Positions 16,566 through 24,725 of a stretch of DNA of 64,000 bases are shown in pieces. Each line of letters opens with the position of its first letter. The first letter of the stretch is position 1. A model generated the notes under the pieces. It had not been told where the DNA came from and made no database searches. It was given only the letters and a program-made list of their open reading frames with translations. Source of the stretch: an uncultured Bacteroidales bacterium (lineage in GTDB: Bacteria > Bacteroidota > Bacteroidia > Bacteroidales > UBA11471); contig CALUZW010000006.1 of NCBI GenBank assembly GCA_944325415.1, positions 62,001 through 126,000 on the forward strand, read 5' to 3'. Made by a program: the position numbers and the translations under genes.

Positions 16566-19352
16566 TCAATGCGCTTCGAGCCAGTTGCTGCCGGTACCGG
16601 TGTCGGCGACGAGCGGTACATGCAGGGTGGCCGCCTGCTCCATCTCCTCCTTGACGATGCGCGATACGGTATCGATTTCGGACAGGGGCACGGTGAAGTT
16701 GAGTTCGTCGTGTACTTGCAGAATCATCTTGGCCTGCAACCCCTCACGCTCGAAGCGGTCGAAGATGCGCACCATGGCTATCTTTATGATGTCGGCGGCG
16801 CTGCCTTGTATGGGGGCGTTTATGGCGTTGCGCTCGGCATATCCGCGCACGACGCTGTTGTGGGAATGTATGTCGGGCAACATGCGTTTGCGGCCGTTGA
16901 GGGTCTCGACGTAGCCCTTTTCGCGTGCCACTTCGATGCTCTGCTCCATATATTGCTTCACGCGCGGGAAAGTCTCGAAATAGCCGTCGATGAGCTGCTT
17001 GGCCTCGCTGCGGGGAATGTTGAGCCGCTCGGCCAGCCCGAAGGTGGAGATGCCGTAGATGATACCGAAGTTGGCCGTCTTGGCTTTGCGTCGCATATCT
17101 TTGGTTACCTCGTCGATGGCTACCTTGTAGATTCTGGCGGCGGTGGCGGCGTGGATGTCGTGGCCCGAGACGAAGGCCTCGGTCATGGCCGGGTCGCCGC
17201 TGAGGTGGGCCATGATGCGCAGTTCGATTTGCGAATAGTCGGCCGAGAAGAAGAGGGAGCCCTCTTCGGGGATAAAGGCGCGGCGTATCTCGCGCCCCTC
17301 CTCGTCGCGAATGGGAATGTTTTGCAGGTTGGGGTTGCTCGAACTGAGACGCCCCGTGGCGGTAACCGTCTGGTTGAACGAGGTGTGTATCTTGCCCGTG
17401 GCCCGGTTGATAAGCTCGGGCAGGGCGTCGATATAGGTACTCAACAGCTTGCGCAGGCCGCGGTAGGTGAGTATCTTGTCGACAATGGGGTGGCGGTAGC
17501 GGAGTTTTTCGAGTACCTCTTCGGTGGTGGAGTATTGTCCGGTCTTGGTCTTGCGGGCCTTCTCGTCGATTTTGAGGCGCTCGAAGAGTATCTCGCCCAC
17601 CTGCCGTGCCGAGCTGATGTTGAAGCTGGTGCCGGCCAGTTCGTAGATTTCCTGTTCGATGGCGGCGAGCCGTTCGCCGAGGTCGGCCGACGAGCGGCGC
17701 AGGGCTTCGGTGTCGATGCGCACACCGCTTATCTCCATCTCGGCCAGCACCCGCACCAGCGGCATCTCTATGGCGTAGAAGAGATGTTCCATGCCTTCGC
17801 GGGCCAGCTCGGCTTCGAGGCGGTTTTTCAGTTGGAGGGTGATGTCGGCATCTTCGGCGGCATAGGGGTACACCTGTTCGGGGGCGACGTCGCGCATCGA
17901 GCGCTGGCCTTTCCCCTTGGGGCCGATGAGCTCTTCGATGTGAATGGTCTTGTAGCCGAGGTATATCTCGGCGAGGTAGTCCATGTTGTGTCGCTGCTCG
18001 GGTTGCAGGAGGTAGTGAGCCACCATCGTGTCGAAAAACGCTCCGGCGGGTCGCACGCCGTATCGCCGCATCATGATGTAGTCGTACTTGATGTTCTGCC
18101 CGATTTTTTGCGAAGAAGGATTTTCCAACGCTTTTTTAAATATATTTACAATTCTATCCGCCGCCATCTTTTCGGCCGGGACGGGTACATAATAGGCCTC
18201 TCCCTCGGCGATGGCGAACGACATACCCACCAATTCGGCCGTCATGGGCTCGATGCCGGTGGTTTCGGTGTCGAACGAAAATTTCTGACATTTTTCGAGT
18301 GTATCGGCCAAACGGGTCATATCTTCTTCATTGTCAACAAGAAGATAGGTGTGTTGGGTGCTGTTTACGTCGCGGAGAGTCGAATATTTTTCGTCGCCCG
18401 GGCCCTCGGTCGCAAATAAATCAAAGAGCGAGCCTTGAACAGGTCCGTTGGCAGCCGTCGGTGGGGTAAGGGTGTTCTTGCCGAGGATTCGCTCGGCGAG
18501 ACTCCGGAATTCGAGTTCGTCAAAAATTTTCCGCAGGGCTTCGGCATCGACTTCCGAACGGCGCAGTGCCTCTTCGTCGAACGACACCGGCACGTCGGTT
18601 TTTATCGTGGCCAGGAATTTCGAGAATTTTATCTCCTCGGTGTGATTTTCGATTTTGGTCTTGGTGGCACCTTTGAGCTTGTCGGTGCTTTCGAGCAGAT
18701 TCTCGATGGAGCCAAACTCCTGCACCAGTTTCATGGCTGTCTTCTCTCCGATGCCGGGGCAGCCCGGAATATTGTCGGAGGCATCGCCCATGAGACCCAG
18801 AATGTCGATGACCTGTTCGGGCCGTTCGATGCCGTACTTGCCCGTTACCTCGCTCACACCCCGCACCTCGAAGTTGCCGCCGAAGAGCGGTTTGTATATA
18901 AAGATGTGGGGCGAGACCAGCTGGCCGTAGTCTTTGTCGGGGGTCATCATGTAGGTGTCGAAGCCGGCCTGCTCGGCCTGCTTGGCCAGCGTGCCTATTA
19001 CGTCGTCGGCCTCGTAGCCTGCCACCTCGACGATGGGTATGCGGTAGGCGCGTATGATTTCCTTGATGACGGGCACCGACTGACGTATGACCTCGGGTGT
19101 CTCTTCGCGCTGGGCCTTGTATTGCTCATAGGCCTCGTGTCGGAAGGTGGGGCCGGCCGGGTCGAAGCCCACGGCGATGTGCGAGGGGTTCTCTTTGCGC
19201 AATACCTCTTCGAGGGTGTTGACAAAGCCGAAGATGGCCGAGGTGTTGACCCCCTTGGAGTTGATGCGCGGGTTTTTGATGAGGCCGTAGTAGGCCCGGT
19301 AGATGAGCGCGTAGGCGTCGAGCAGAAAAAGACGTTTGTCGGTCATGGTCAA
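16566..19352 (-). CDS. polA: DNA polymerase I
   Basis: A 928-residue repair and Okazaki-fragment-processing polymerase with three domains in order: 5'-3' nuclease (about 1-290, starting Leu-Phe-Leu-Leu-Asp-Ala-Tyr-Ala-Leu-Ile-Tyr-Arg), 3'-5' proofreading exonuclease with its motifs kept (Phe-Asp-Thr-Glu-Thr-Thr-Gly near 347; Asn-Ile-Lys-Tyr-Asp; Ala-Glu-Asp-Ala-Asp), and the family A polymerase with motif A Asp-Tyr-Ser-Gln-Ile-Glu-Leu-Arg at 705-712 and motif C His-Asp-Glu at 881-883. Full length, so nick translation and proofreading should both work. Two possible ATG starts (19352 and 19346) differ by two residues. It faces a divergent polyprenyl synthase and converges on the MscS-like gene. 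Confidence 0.98.
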   Translation of the reverse strand: MTMTDKRLFLLDAYALIYRAYYGLIKNPRINSKGVNTSAIFGFVNTLEEVLRKENPSHIAVGFDPAGPTFRHEAYEQYKAQREETPEVIRQSVPVIKEIIRAYRIPIVEVAGYEADDVIGTLAKQAEQAGFDTYMMTPDKDYGQLVSPHIFIYKPLFGGNFEVRGVSEVTGKYGIERPEQVIDILGLMGDASDNIPGCPGIGEKTAMKLVQEFGSIENLLESTDKLKGATKTKIENHTEEIKFSKFLATIKTDVPVSFDEEALRRSEVDAEALRKIFDELEFRSLAERILGKNTLTPPTAANGPVQGSLFDLFATEGPGDEKYSTLRDVNSTQHTYLLVDNEEDMTRLADTLEKCQKFSFDTETTGIEPMTAELVGMSFAIAEGEAYYVPVPAEKMAADRIVNIFKKALENPSSQKIGQNIKYDYIMMRRYGVRPAGAFFDTMVAHYLLQPEQRHNMDYLAEIYLGYKTIHIEELIGPKGKGQRSMRDVAPEQVYPYAAEDADITLQLKNRLEAELAREGMEHLFYAIEMPLVRVLAEMEISGVRIDTEALRRSSADLGERLAAIEQEIYELAGTSFNISSARQVGEILFERLKIDEKARKTKTGQYSTTEEVLEKLRYRHPIVDKILTYRGLRKLLSTYIDALPELINRATGKIHTSFNQTVTATGRLSSSNPNLQNIPIRDEEGREIRRAFIPEEGSLFFSADYSQIELRIMAHLSGDPAMTEAFVSGHDIHAATAARIYKVAIDEVTKDMRRKAKTANFGIIYGISTFGLAERLNIPRSEAKQLIDGYFETFPRVKQYMEQSIEVAREKGYVETLNGRKRMLPDIHSHNSVVRGYAERNAINAPIQGSAADIIKIAMVRIFDRFEREGLQAKMILQVHDELNFTVPLSEIDTVSRIVKEEMEQAATLHVPLVADTGTGSNWLEAH

Positions 19353-19522
19353 GCAGGTAAGAGTGTGTCGGCGGCAGAAACTCTTCTACCGCCTGAAATA
19401 TTCCGAGGTAAAATTACGATAATTCTGCCGAATCTTCTTGTTTTATTCCTAATTTTGCCCAGTGAAGTGAAGCGGCGGCGAAAAAACCGTTCTCTTGTTT
19501 TTATACTCCCTCAGCTTTACAT

Positions 19523-19530
19523 TATCTTTG
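19523..19530 (+). promoter_or_regulatory. Promoter -7 element for the polyprenyl diphosphate synthase
   Basis: TATCTTTG, a perfect TAnnTTTG match, 26 bases upstream of the ATG at 19556. A second perfect match (TAATTTTG, 19450-19457) further upstream could be an alternative start point. Confidence 0.6.
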
Positions 19531-19555
19531 CACCCGTAAAAACAGCCAACAACCG

Positions 19556-20530
19556 ATGGATATTTTGTCGAAGATTAAACAGCCTGTCGAAGGCGAGATG
19601 ATACAGTTGAACGAAATCATAGCTCATGCTCTTTCTTCGACCAGTCCTCTCTTGTCGCGCGTTGTGGCTCACTACCTTACCATGACGGGCAAGCAGATAC
19701 GCCCCATTCTCGTGCTGCTTACCGGCCGGCTCATGGGAGAGGTGAAGCCCGAGACACTGCACGGGGCAGCAGCCATCGAACTGTTGCACAACGCCTCACT
19801 CATTCATGACGATGTGGTCGACGAGTCGAAGTTGCGTCGCGGCAAGGCTACCATCAACGGTATTTGGGACAATCGGGTGGCCGTCCTGGCCGGCGATTAC
19901 TTCGTGTCGTGTGCCTTGGAGTCGGCATTGTGCACCCACTCTATCGAGGTGGTGCGTATTCTCGGCCTGTTGGGGCGTATGCTGGCCAGCGGCGAGATGG
20001 ATCAGCTCTCGGTGGTGCAGAGCAAAATCATCGATGAAAAGGCCTATTTCAACGTCATACGTCAGAAGACAGCTTCGCTCTTCATCTCCTGCATGCAGGT
20101 GGGAGCCGTTACCTCGGGTATGACGGCCGAGCAGAGCGAGGCCGTGCAGAATTTCGGCGAACGGCTGGGCCTCTGCTTCCAGATAAAAGACGATATTTTC
20201 GATTATTTCGCGCAAGGAGAGGTGGGTAAGCCTACCCGCAGCGACCTGGCCGAAGGCAAGGTAACTCTCCCCCTCATCTATGCCCTCACCCACGAGCAGG
20301 GTGCCCATTGCGATGCCATGCGGGCCCTGTTGCAGAAAGACGAGCTCACCGACGACGACATAACCCGTCTCATCGCTTTTGCGGTGGACCATGGAGGTGT
20401 GGCCTATGCCGAGCAGGTGATGCACCGCCTGCGCGATGAAGCGGCTGCCTGCCTGGCACCCTTTGCCTCTTCGCCGGTGGTCGACTCGCTCATGGCTGTA
20501 TTCGACTACGTCATCTCCCGCACGAAGTAA
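19556..20530 (+). CDS. Long-chain polyprenyl (octaprenyl-type) diphosphate synthase
   Basis: A 324-residue trans-isoprenyl diphosphate synthase that extends farnesyl or geranylgeranyl diphosphate with isopentenyl diphosphate, most likely for the menaquinone side chain. Both Asp-rich metal and diphosphate sites are visible: Asp-Asp-Val-Val-Asp at 85-89 and Asp-Asp-Ile-Phe-Asp at 212-216, plus Gly-Lys-Gln-Ile-Arg-Pro at 45-50 and Arg-Arg-Gly-Lys-Ala-Thr after the first motif. Chain length cannot be fixed from the sequence. It is a single-gene unit with its own promoter element and a terminator hairpin. Confidence 0.95.
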   Translation: MDILSKIKQPVEGEMIQLNEIIAHALSSTSPLLSRVVAHYLTMTGKQIRPILVLLTGRLMGEVKPETLHGAAAIELLHNASLIHDDVVDESKLRRGKATINGIWDNRVAVLAGDYFVSCALESALCTHSIEVVRILGLLGRMLASGEMDQLSVVQSKIIDEKAYFNVIRQKTASLFISCMQVGAVTSGMTAEQSEAVQNFGERLGLCFQIKDDIFDYFAQGEVGKPTRSDLAEGKVTLPLIYALTHEQGAHCDAMRALLQKDELTDDDITRLIAFAVDHGGVAYAEQVMHRLRDEAAACLAPFASSPVVDSLMAVFDYVISRTK

Positions 20531-20548
20531 AATCTCTCTTTATGATAC

Positions 20549-20583
20549 AAAAAACGGTAACCCTTCGGGCTACCGTTTTTTTT
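20549..20583. terminator. Bidirectional terminator between polyprenyl synthase and deoC
   Basis: An A-run, a hairpin (CGGTA arm with TACCG arm, extended by CCC/GGG around TTC with one internal mismatch), then a T-run. The symmetric A/T flanks suit both convergent genes. Confidence 0.8.
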
Positions 20584-20626
20584 GTGGGGTGATGGGCTTT
20601 TCGCTGCCGATTCATCGCAGAATCTC

Positions 20627-21505
20627 TTATTTCTTTCCGGCGCTGACAATCGATTCGAGCAGGTTGGCGGCCAACCGGCTGGCTCCGAGGCGGAAGTATT
20701 TCTTGTCGAGCCATTCCTCGCCCAGGACGCTCTTGGCGATGGTGTAATATTTCACGGCGTCGGCCGTAGTCGATATTCCACCGGCGGCCTTGATGCCGAT
20801 GCGGGTGTTGGTGTGTTCGTAGTATTCCTTGATGGCCGTGCACATGACATAGAAGGCCTCGGGAGTGGCGCCCGGTGTGAGTTTTCCGGTCGACGTCTTG
20901 ATAAAGTCGGCACCCGAGTAGATGGCCAGCAGGGCAGCCTTTTTCACGTTGCTGCTGTTGCCGAGTGCTCCGGTTTCGAGTATCACTTTGAGTTGGGCCT
21001 CGCCGTGGCAGGCATGTTTTATTTCGGCGATTTCATCGCAGATATCTTCGTATTCACCGTTGAGAAACTGCCCTACGTTCATGACAATGTCTATCTCGTT
21101 GGCTCCTTCGGAGACGGCCAGTGCCGTCTCGGCAATCTTTACTTCGGTAAAGGTCTGCGACGAGGGGAATCCGCCGGCTACGGCGGCGATGTTCACATCG
21201 GAGACTTCGAGGTTCATGCGCACGCACTCTACGAAGTTGGGGTAGACGCAGATGGCGGCCACGTGGTTGAGTTCGGGGTTCTGGTTGTCGAGTTCGTTGA
21301 CCTGCCGGGTGAAGGCGGCAATCTGCTCCTGGTTGTCGGTGGGGTTGAGCGAGGTGAGGTCGATGCAGCCGAAGAGGAATCGGTACACCTCTTCGCAGCT
21401 GTTCTCCCGCAGCCCCTCGTAGAGGATTTTGTCGGTCATTTGGGCGACTTCGTCGTCGTGCAGGTCGGTGTTGTAGCCTTTCAGCATTTCGTTGTACTGG
21501 TCCAT
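20627..21505 (-). CDS. deoC: Deoxyribose-phosphate aldolase
   Basis: A 292-residue class I aldolase that splits 2-deoxyribose 5-phosphate into glyceraldehyde 3-phosphate and acetaldehyde in deoxynucleoside catabolism. The ATG at 21503-21505 starts Met-Asp-Gln-Tyr-Asn; the longer open frame upstream overlaps the mazG-like gene and is rejected. The Schiff-base lysine is Lys203 in Phe-Ile-Lys-Thr-Ser-Thr-Gly and the second active-site lysine is Lys239 in Gly-Ile-Lys-Ala-Ala-Gly-Gly. It is the last gene of the ybeY-to-deoC run, 35 bases after the mazG-like gene. Confidence 0.97.
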   Translation of the reverse strand: MDQYNEMLKGYNTDLHDDEVAQMTDKILYEGLRENSCEEVYRFLFGCIDLTSLNPTDNQEQIAAFTRQVNELDNQNPELNHVAAICVYPNFVECVRMNLEVSDVNIAAVAGGFPSSQTFTEVKIAETALAVSEGANEIDIVMNVGQFLNGEYEDICDEIAEIKHACHGEAQLKVILETGALGNSSNVKKAALLAIYSGADFIKTSTGKLTPGATPEAFYVMCTAIKEYYEHTNTRIGIKAAGGISTTADAVKYYTIAKSVLGEEWLDKKYFRLGASRLAANLLESIVSAGKK

Positions 21506-21540
21506 ATCTTTATGCTTTGAGTTTTTTCGATGAAAACGTT

Positions 21541-21867
21541 CTATTTGAGTTTGGGGTTCGCCTGGTGGCGCAGTTTGTCGCGTGAGGTTTTCTTGTCGAT
21601 GTTGCGTTGGAGAGCCTCGGTGAGGTCGACACCCGTCTGGTTGGCCAGGCAGATGAGAACCCACAGTACGTCGGCCAGTTCATCGGCCAGGTCGACCTTC
21701 TTGTCGCTCTCCTTGAACGACTGTTCGCCGTACCTCCGCGCGATGATGCGGGCCACTTCGCCCACCTCTTCGGTGAGAATGGCCATGTTGGTGAGCTCGT
21801 TGAAATAGCGCACGCCGTAGCTCTTTATCCAGCGGTCGACAGTCTCTTGTGCTTCTTGCAGGGTCAT
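21541..21867 (-). CDS. MazG-like nucleotide pyrophosphohydrolase
   Basis: A 108-residue all-helical protein with the MazG/dUTPase-like metal motif: Glu33-Glu34-x-x-Glu37 and Asp62-Glu63-x-x-Asp66. Members hydrolyse (d)NTPs to monophosphates, and small single-domain forms such as this one probably act in nucleotide house-cleaning. The substrate cannot be inferred. It starts four bases after the dtd stop, which ties it to the conserved dtd-mazG-deoC run and argues against a phage or toxin-antitoxin origin. Confidence 0.93.
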   Translation of the reverse strand: MTLQEAQETVDRWIKSYGVRYFNELTNMAILTEEVGEVARIIARRYGEQSFKESDKKVDLADELADVLWVLICLANQTGVDLTEALQRNIDKKTSRDKLRHQANPKLK

Positions 21868-21871
21868 TGTA

Positions 21872-22324
21872 TTATTCTTTCAGTTTGGAGTCGATGATGA
21901 TGGTTACCGGTCCGTCGTTGAGCAGCTCTACCTTCATGTCGGCGCCGAATTCGCCGGTTCCCGGGCGTTTGCCGCTCTCCTCTTCGATGAGCCGGCAGAA
22001 GTGCTCGTAGAGGGGCACGGCGTGCTCGTGCTTCGATGCTCTGATGTAGGAGGGACGGTTGCCTTTGCGGGTGGAGGCAAAGAGGGTGAACTGGCTCACG
22101 ATGAGTATCTCGCCGTCGATGTCGCCTACCGAGCGGTTCATGACACCGTTTTCGTCGTCGAAGATGCGGAGGTTGACGGCCTTTTTGCTGAGCCATTCGG
22201 CATCGGCTGCCTCGTCGGCGTCTTCGATGCCTATCAGTATGAGCAGTCCGCGACCTATGCTCGACTTCACTTTCCCCTCTATCGTTACCGATGCGTGGGC
22301 TACCCGTTGTATGACGATTCTCAT
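21872..22324 (-). CDS. dtd: D-aminoacyl-tRNA (D-Tyr-tRNA) deacylase
   Basis: A 150-residue chirality-checking enzyme that removes D-amino acids from mischarged tRNA. The two active-site motifs are visible: Ser-Gln-Phe-Thr-Leu near 77-81 and Asn-Asp-Gly-Pro-Val-Thr near 135-140 (many orthologues have Asn-Ser-Gly-Pro). The length and the Met-Arg-Ile-Val-Ile-Gln-Arg-Val start are normal for Dtd. It is translated just before the mazG-like gene and just after uvrC. Confidence 0.96.
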   Translation of the reverse strand: MRIVIQRVAHASVTIEGKVKSSIGRGLLILIGIEDADEAADAEWLSKKAVNLRIFDDENGVMNRSVGDIDGEILIVSQFTLFASTRKGNRPSYIRASKHEHAVPLYEHFCRLIEEESGKRPGTGEFGADMKVELLNDGPVTIIIDSKLKE

Positions 22325-22366
22325 GAGTTTAGTTTCTTTTTCTTGTTAAGTATTTGATATACAATG

Positions 22367-24163
22367 TTATATACCATCTATGGCCTCGTGTATGAGCCCC
22401 GCCTTGGCCGGGCCTATGAGTTGGGCCAGCTCGTCGAGGGGAACCTCCTTTATGCGCTTTACGCTCTTGTAACGGGTGAGCAGCAGGTCGCGGGTTTTCT
22501 CGCCGATGCCCGGTATCTTGTCGAGGGCCGACTCGACCTGCTTCTTGCTGCGCCGGTTGCGGTGATGGGTGATGCCGAAGCGGTGGGCCTCGTCGCGCAT
22601 CTGCTGTATGAGACGCAGGCTTTCGCTGTTCTTGTCGAGGTAGAGGGGTATGGGGTCGTCGGGGAAGAAAATCTCTTCAAGACGCTTGGCGATGCCGATG
22701 ATGGGAATTTGCAGGTGCAGGTCGCGCAGGGCTTCGCAGGCTGCGCTGAGCTGCCCTTTTCCGCCGTCGACCACCACGAGGTCGGGGAGGGGCTGATTCT
22801 CTTCGGAGAGACGTTTGTAGCGCCGGTATACGGCCTCGTACATCGAGGCGAAGTCATCGGGCCCTTCGACACTCTTCACGTTGAAATGGCGGTAGTCTTT
22901 TTTCGATGGTTTGGCCTTTTTGAAGACCACGCACGACGATACCGGCAGGGTGCCCTGAATGTTGGAGTTGTCGAAGCACTCGATGTGCATGGGCAGGTTG
23001 TGCAGCCTGAAATCTTTTTGTGCCCGCGAAAGTATGCGGGTAATCCGCTGTTCGGGGTTGAGTTTCTCGGCACTTTTTACCTTGTCGAGCTTGTATTGCT
23101 TGACATTCTGCTCGGAGACTTCGAGCAGTTTGCGCTTGTCGCCCCGCTGCGGCACGGTGAAGAAGGTCTCTTTAAATTCCGACTCGGGAAGGAATGGTAC
23201 GATGATTTCGTGCGATTCGCTCTTGAAGCGCTGGCGCAGCTCGGCAATGGCCAGCGAGAGTATCTCTTCGCGGGTCTCGTCGAGCCGTTTCCGGTATTCG
23301 AGGGTGTAACTTTGTACGATGGAACCGTTGCGCACGTGCAGGTAGTTGACGTAGGCGTCGTTCTCATCTTCGGCGTAGGAGAAGACGTCGACATTGTGTA
23401 TCGTGCTACTCACGATGACCGACTTGGCCTTGTATTTTTCGAGCAGCAGGTACTTCTCTTTCAGCTGCTGTGCCTCTTCAAATTTCAGCTGCTCGGCCAG
23501 TGCGTTCATCTCTTCTTTGAGATGGTCGGTCAGCTGCTGGATGTTTCCGCTGAGAATCTGGCGTATCTGGTCGATTTCTTCCCGATAATCGGCCTCGCTC
23601 TGCATGCCTTCGCAGGGCCCTTTGCAGTTTTTGATGTGATATTGCAGGCACACCTTGTATTTGTGTCGTTCGATGTTCTCGGCCGACAGCAGGTGGGAGC
23701 AGGTGCGTATGGGATATATCGAGCGTATGAGTTCGATTACGGTGCGTGCCAGTTGCACATTGGCATAGGGGCCGTAGTATTTCGAGCCGTCGTGAATGAC
23801 CTTGCGGGTGAGAAACACCCGCGGAAACGGCTCGTTGCGCACCGTAATCCAGGGGTAGGTCTTGTCGTCTTTGAGCAGTACGTTGTAGCGGGGCTTGTAC
23901 TCCTTGATAAAGCTGTTTTCGAGGTGCAGGGCATCTTCTTCGCTGCCTACAACGGTGTATTTGATGTCGCAGATATTACGCACCAGCATGGTGGTGCGCA
24001 GCGATTCGTGCTTCTTGTTGAAATAGGAGCTGACGCGCCGTTTCAGGTTCTTGGCCTTGCCTACATAGATGATGTTCCCCTCCTTGTCGAAGTATTGGTA
24101 TACTCCGGGCGAGTCGGGGAGGAGCGACAGCAGGTGGTGAATATGTTCGTTGGTGGCGGCCAA
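22367..24163 (-). CDS. uvrC: Excinuclease ABC subunit C
   Basis: A 598-residue nuclease of nucleotide excision repair that makes both incisions around the lesion with UvrB. Domains: GIY-YIG nuclease (about 16-95; Gly-Val-Tyr-Gln-Tyr and Ile-Tyr-Val-Gly-Lys-Ala-Lys-Asn-Leu-Lys), a Cys-containing stretch, a UVR (UvrB-interacting) segment near 205-245, the RNase H-like 5' nuclease with Cys-Phe-Asp-Asn-Ser-Asn and Val-Val-Asp-Gly-Gly-Lys-Gly, and C-terminal helix-hairpin-helix motifs (Ile-Pro-Gly-Ile-Gly). Full length. It lies ten bases after apt on the same strand. Confidence 0.98.
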   Translation of the reverse strand: MAATNEHIHHLLSLLPDSPGVYQYFDKEGNIIYVGKAKNLKRRVSSYFNKKHESLRTTMLVRNICDIKYTVVGSEEDALHLENSFIKEYKPRYNVLLKDDKTYPWITVRNEPFPRVFLTRKVIHDGSKYYGPYANVQLARTVIELIRSIYPIRTCSHLLSAENIERHKYKVCLQYHIKNCKGPCEGMQSEADYREEIDQIRQILSGNIQQLTDHLKEEMNALAEQLKFEEAQQLKEKYLLLEKYKAKSVIVSSTIHNVDVFSYAEDENDAYVNYLHVRNGSIVQSYTLEYRKRLDETREEILSLAIAELRQRFKSESHEIIVPFLPESEFKETFFTVPQRGDKRKLLEVSEQNVKQYKLDKVKSAEKLNPEQRITRILSRAQKDFRLHNLPMHIECFDNSNIQGTLPVSSCVVFKKAKPSKKDYRHFNVKSVEGPDDFASMYEAVYRRYKRLSEENQPLPDLVVVDGGKGQLSAACEALRDLHLQIPIIGIAKRLEEIFFPDDPIPLYLDKNSESLRLIQQMRDEAHRFGITHHRNRRSKKQVESALDKIPGIGEKTRDLLLTRYKSVKRIKEVPLDELAQLIGPAKAGLIHEAIDGI

Positions 24164-24172
24164 GGTGAGGTA

Positions 24173-24697
24173 TCAGAGTTTGATGAGTGAGTCGATTTCA
24201 ACCCCTTCGGGGAACTCTTTCCGCCCGTCGAGCATGACGATTTCCGTGAGGAAATTGATGTAGATGTGCTTCGGGTGGAAGCCTTGCAAGAGGTGATAGG
24301 CGGCAACCATGGTGCCTCCGGTGGCAAGTACGTCGTCGTGCAGGAGTATGACGTCGTCGGAGGTGATGGCGTCCTGGTGTATCTCTATGGTATCATAGCC
24401 ATACTCTTTTTTGTAGCTCTCGCTCCATGTGAGCGCGGGAAGCTTGCCTGGCTTGCGTATGGGCACAAACCCGGCGTTGAGCTTGTAGGCTACGATGGAG
24501 GCCAGTATGAAACCTCTTGATTCGACGCCAACAACCTTGGTGATGCCGGCGTTTTTGTAGCGCTCGTAAAGCTCGTCGCTCACCATCCGCAGCGCATCGG
24601 GCTTCTTGAACACGGTGGTGAGATCTTTGAATATGACCCCTTTTGTGGGGAAGTCTACAATGTCTCTGACTTGGCTTTTGATATATTCTGCGTCCAT
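24173..24697 (-). CDS. apt: Adenine phosphoribosyltransferase
   Basis: A 174-residue purine salvage enzyme that makes AMP from adenine and PRPP. The PRPP loop is Val-Ile-Leu-Leu-His-Asp-Asp-Val-Leu-Ala-Thr-Gly-Gly-Thr at 116-129, and Glu-Ser-Arg-Gly-Phe (59-63) and Arg-Lys-Pro-Gly-Lys-Leu-Pro (81-87) are typical of APRT. The length is normal. It sits between mnmG and uvrC in the minus-strand housekeeping run with short gaps (28 and 9 bases). Confidence 0.97.
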   Translation of the reverse strand: MDAEYIKSQVRDIVDFPTKGVIFKDLTTVFKKPDALRMVSDELYERYKNAGITKVVGVESRGFILASIVAYKLNAGFVPIRKPGKLPALTWSESYKKEYGYDTIEIHQDAITSDDVILLHDDVLATGGTMVAAYHLLQGFHPKHIYINFLTEIVMLDGRKEFPEGVEIDSLIKL

Positions 24698-24725
24698 ACG
24701 TTTTCTGTTTGTTCCACGTGGAACA

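Noticed and set aside
16542..18419. 625-codon plus-strand open frame opposite polA
   Set aside because: Antisense shadow of polA; Gly/Val/His-rich with no recognisable domain.
21541..21867. MazG-like gene as part of a toxin-antitoxin or phage module
   Set aside because: It lies in a tight run of housekeeping genes (dtd, uvrC, deoC) with no toxin partner.
22364..24190. 608-codon plus-strand open frame opposite uvrC
   Set aside because: Antisense shadow; uvrC on the other strand carries all family motifs.
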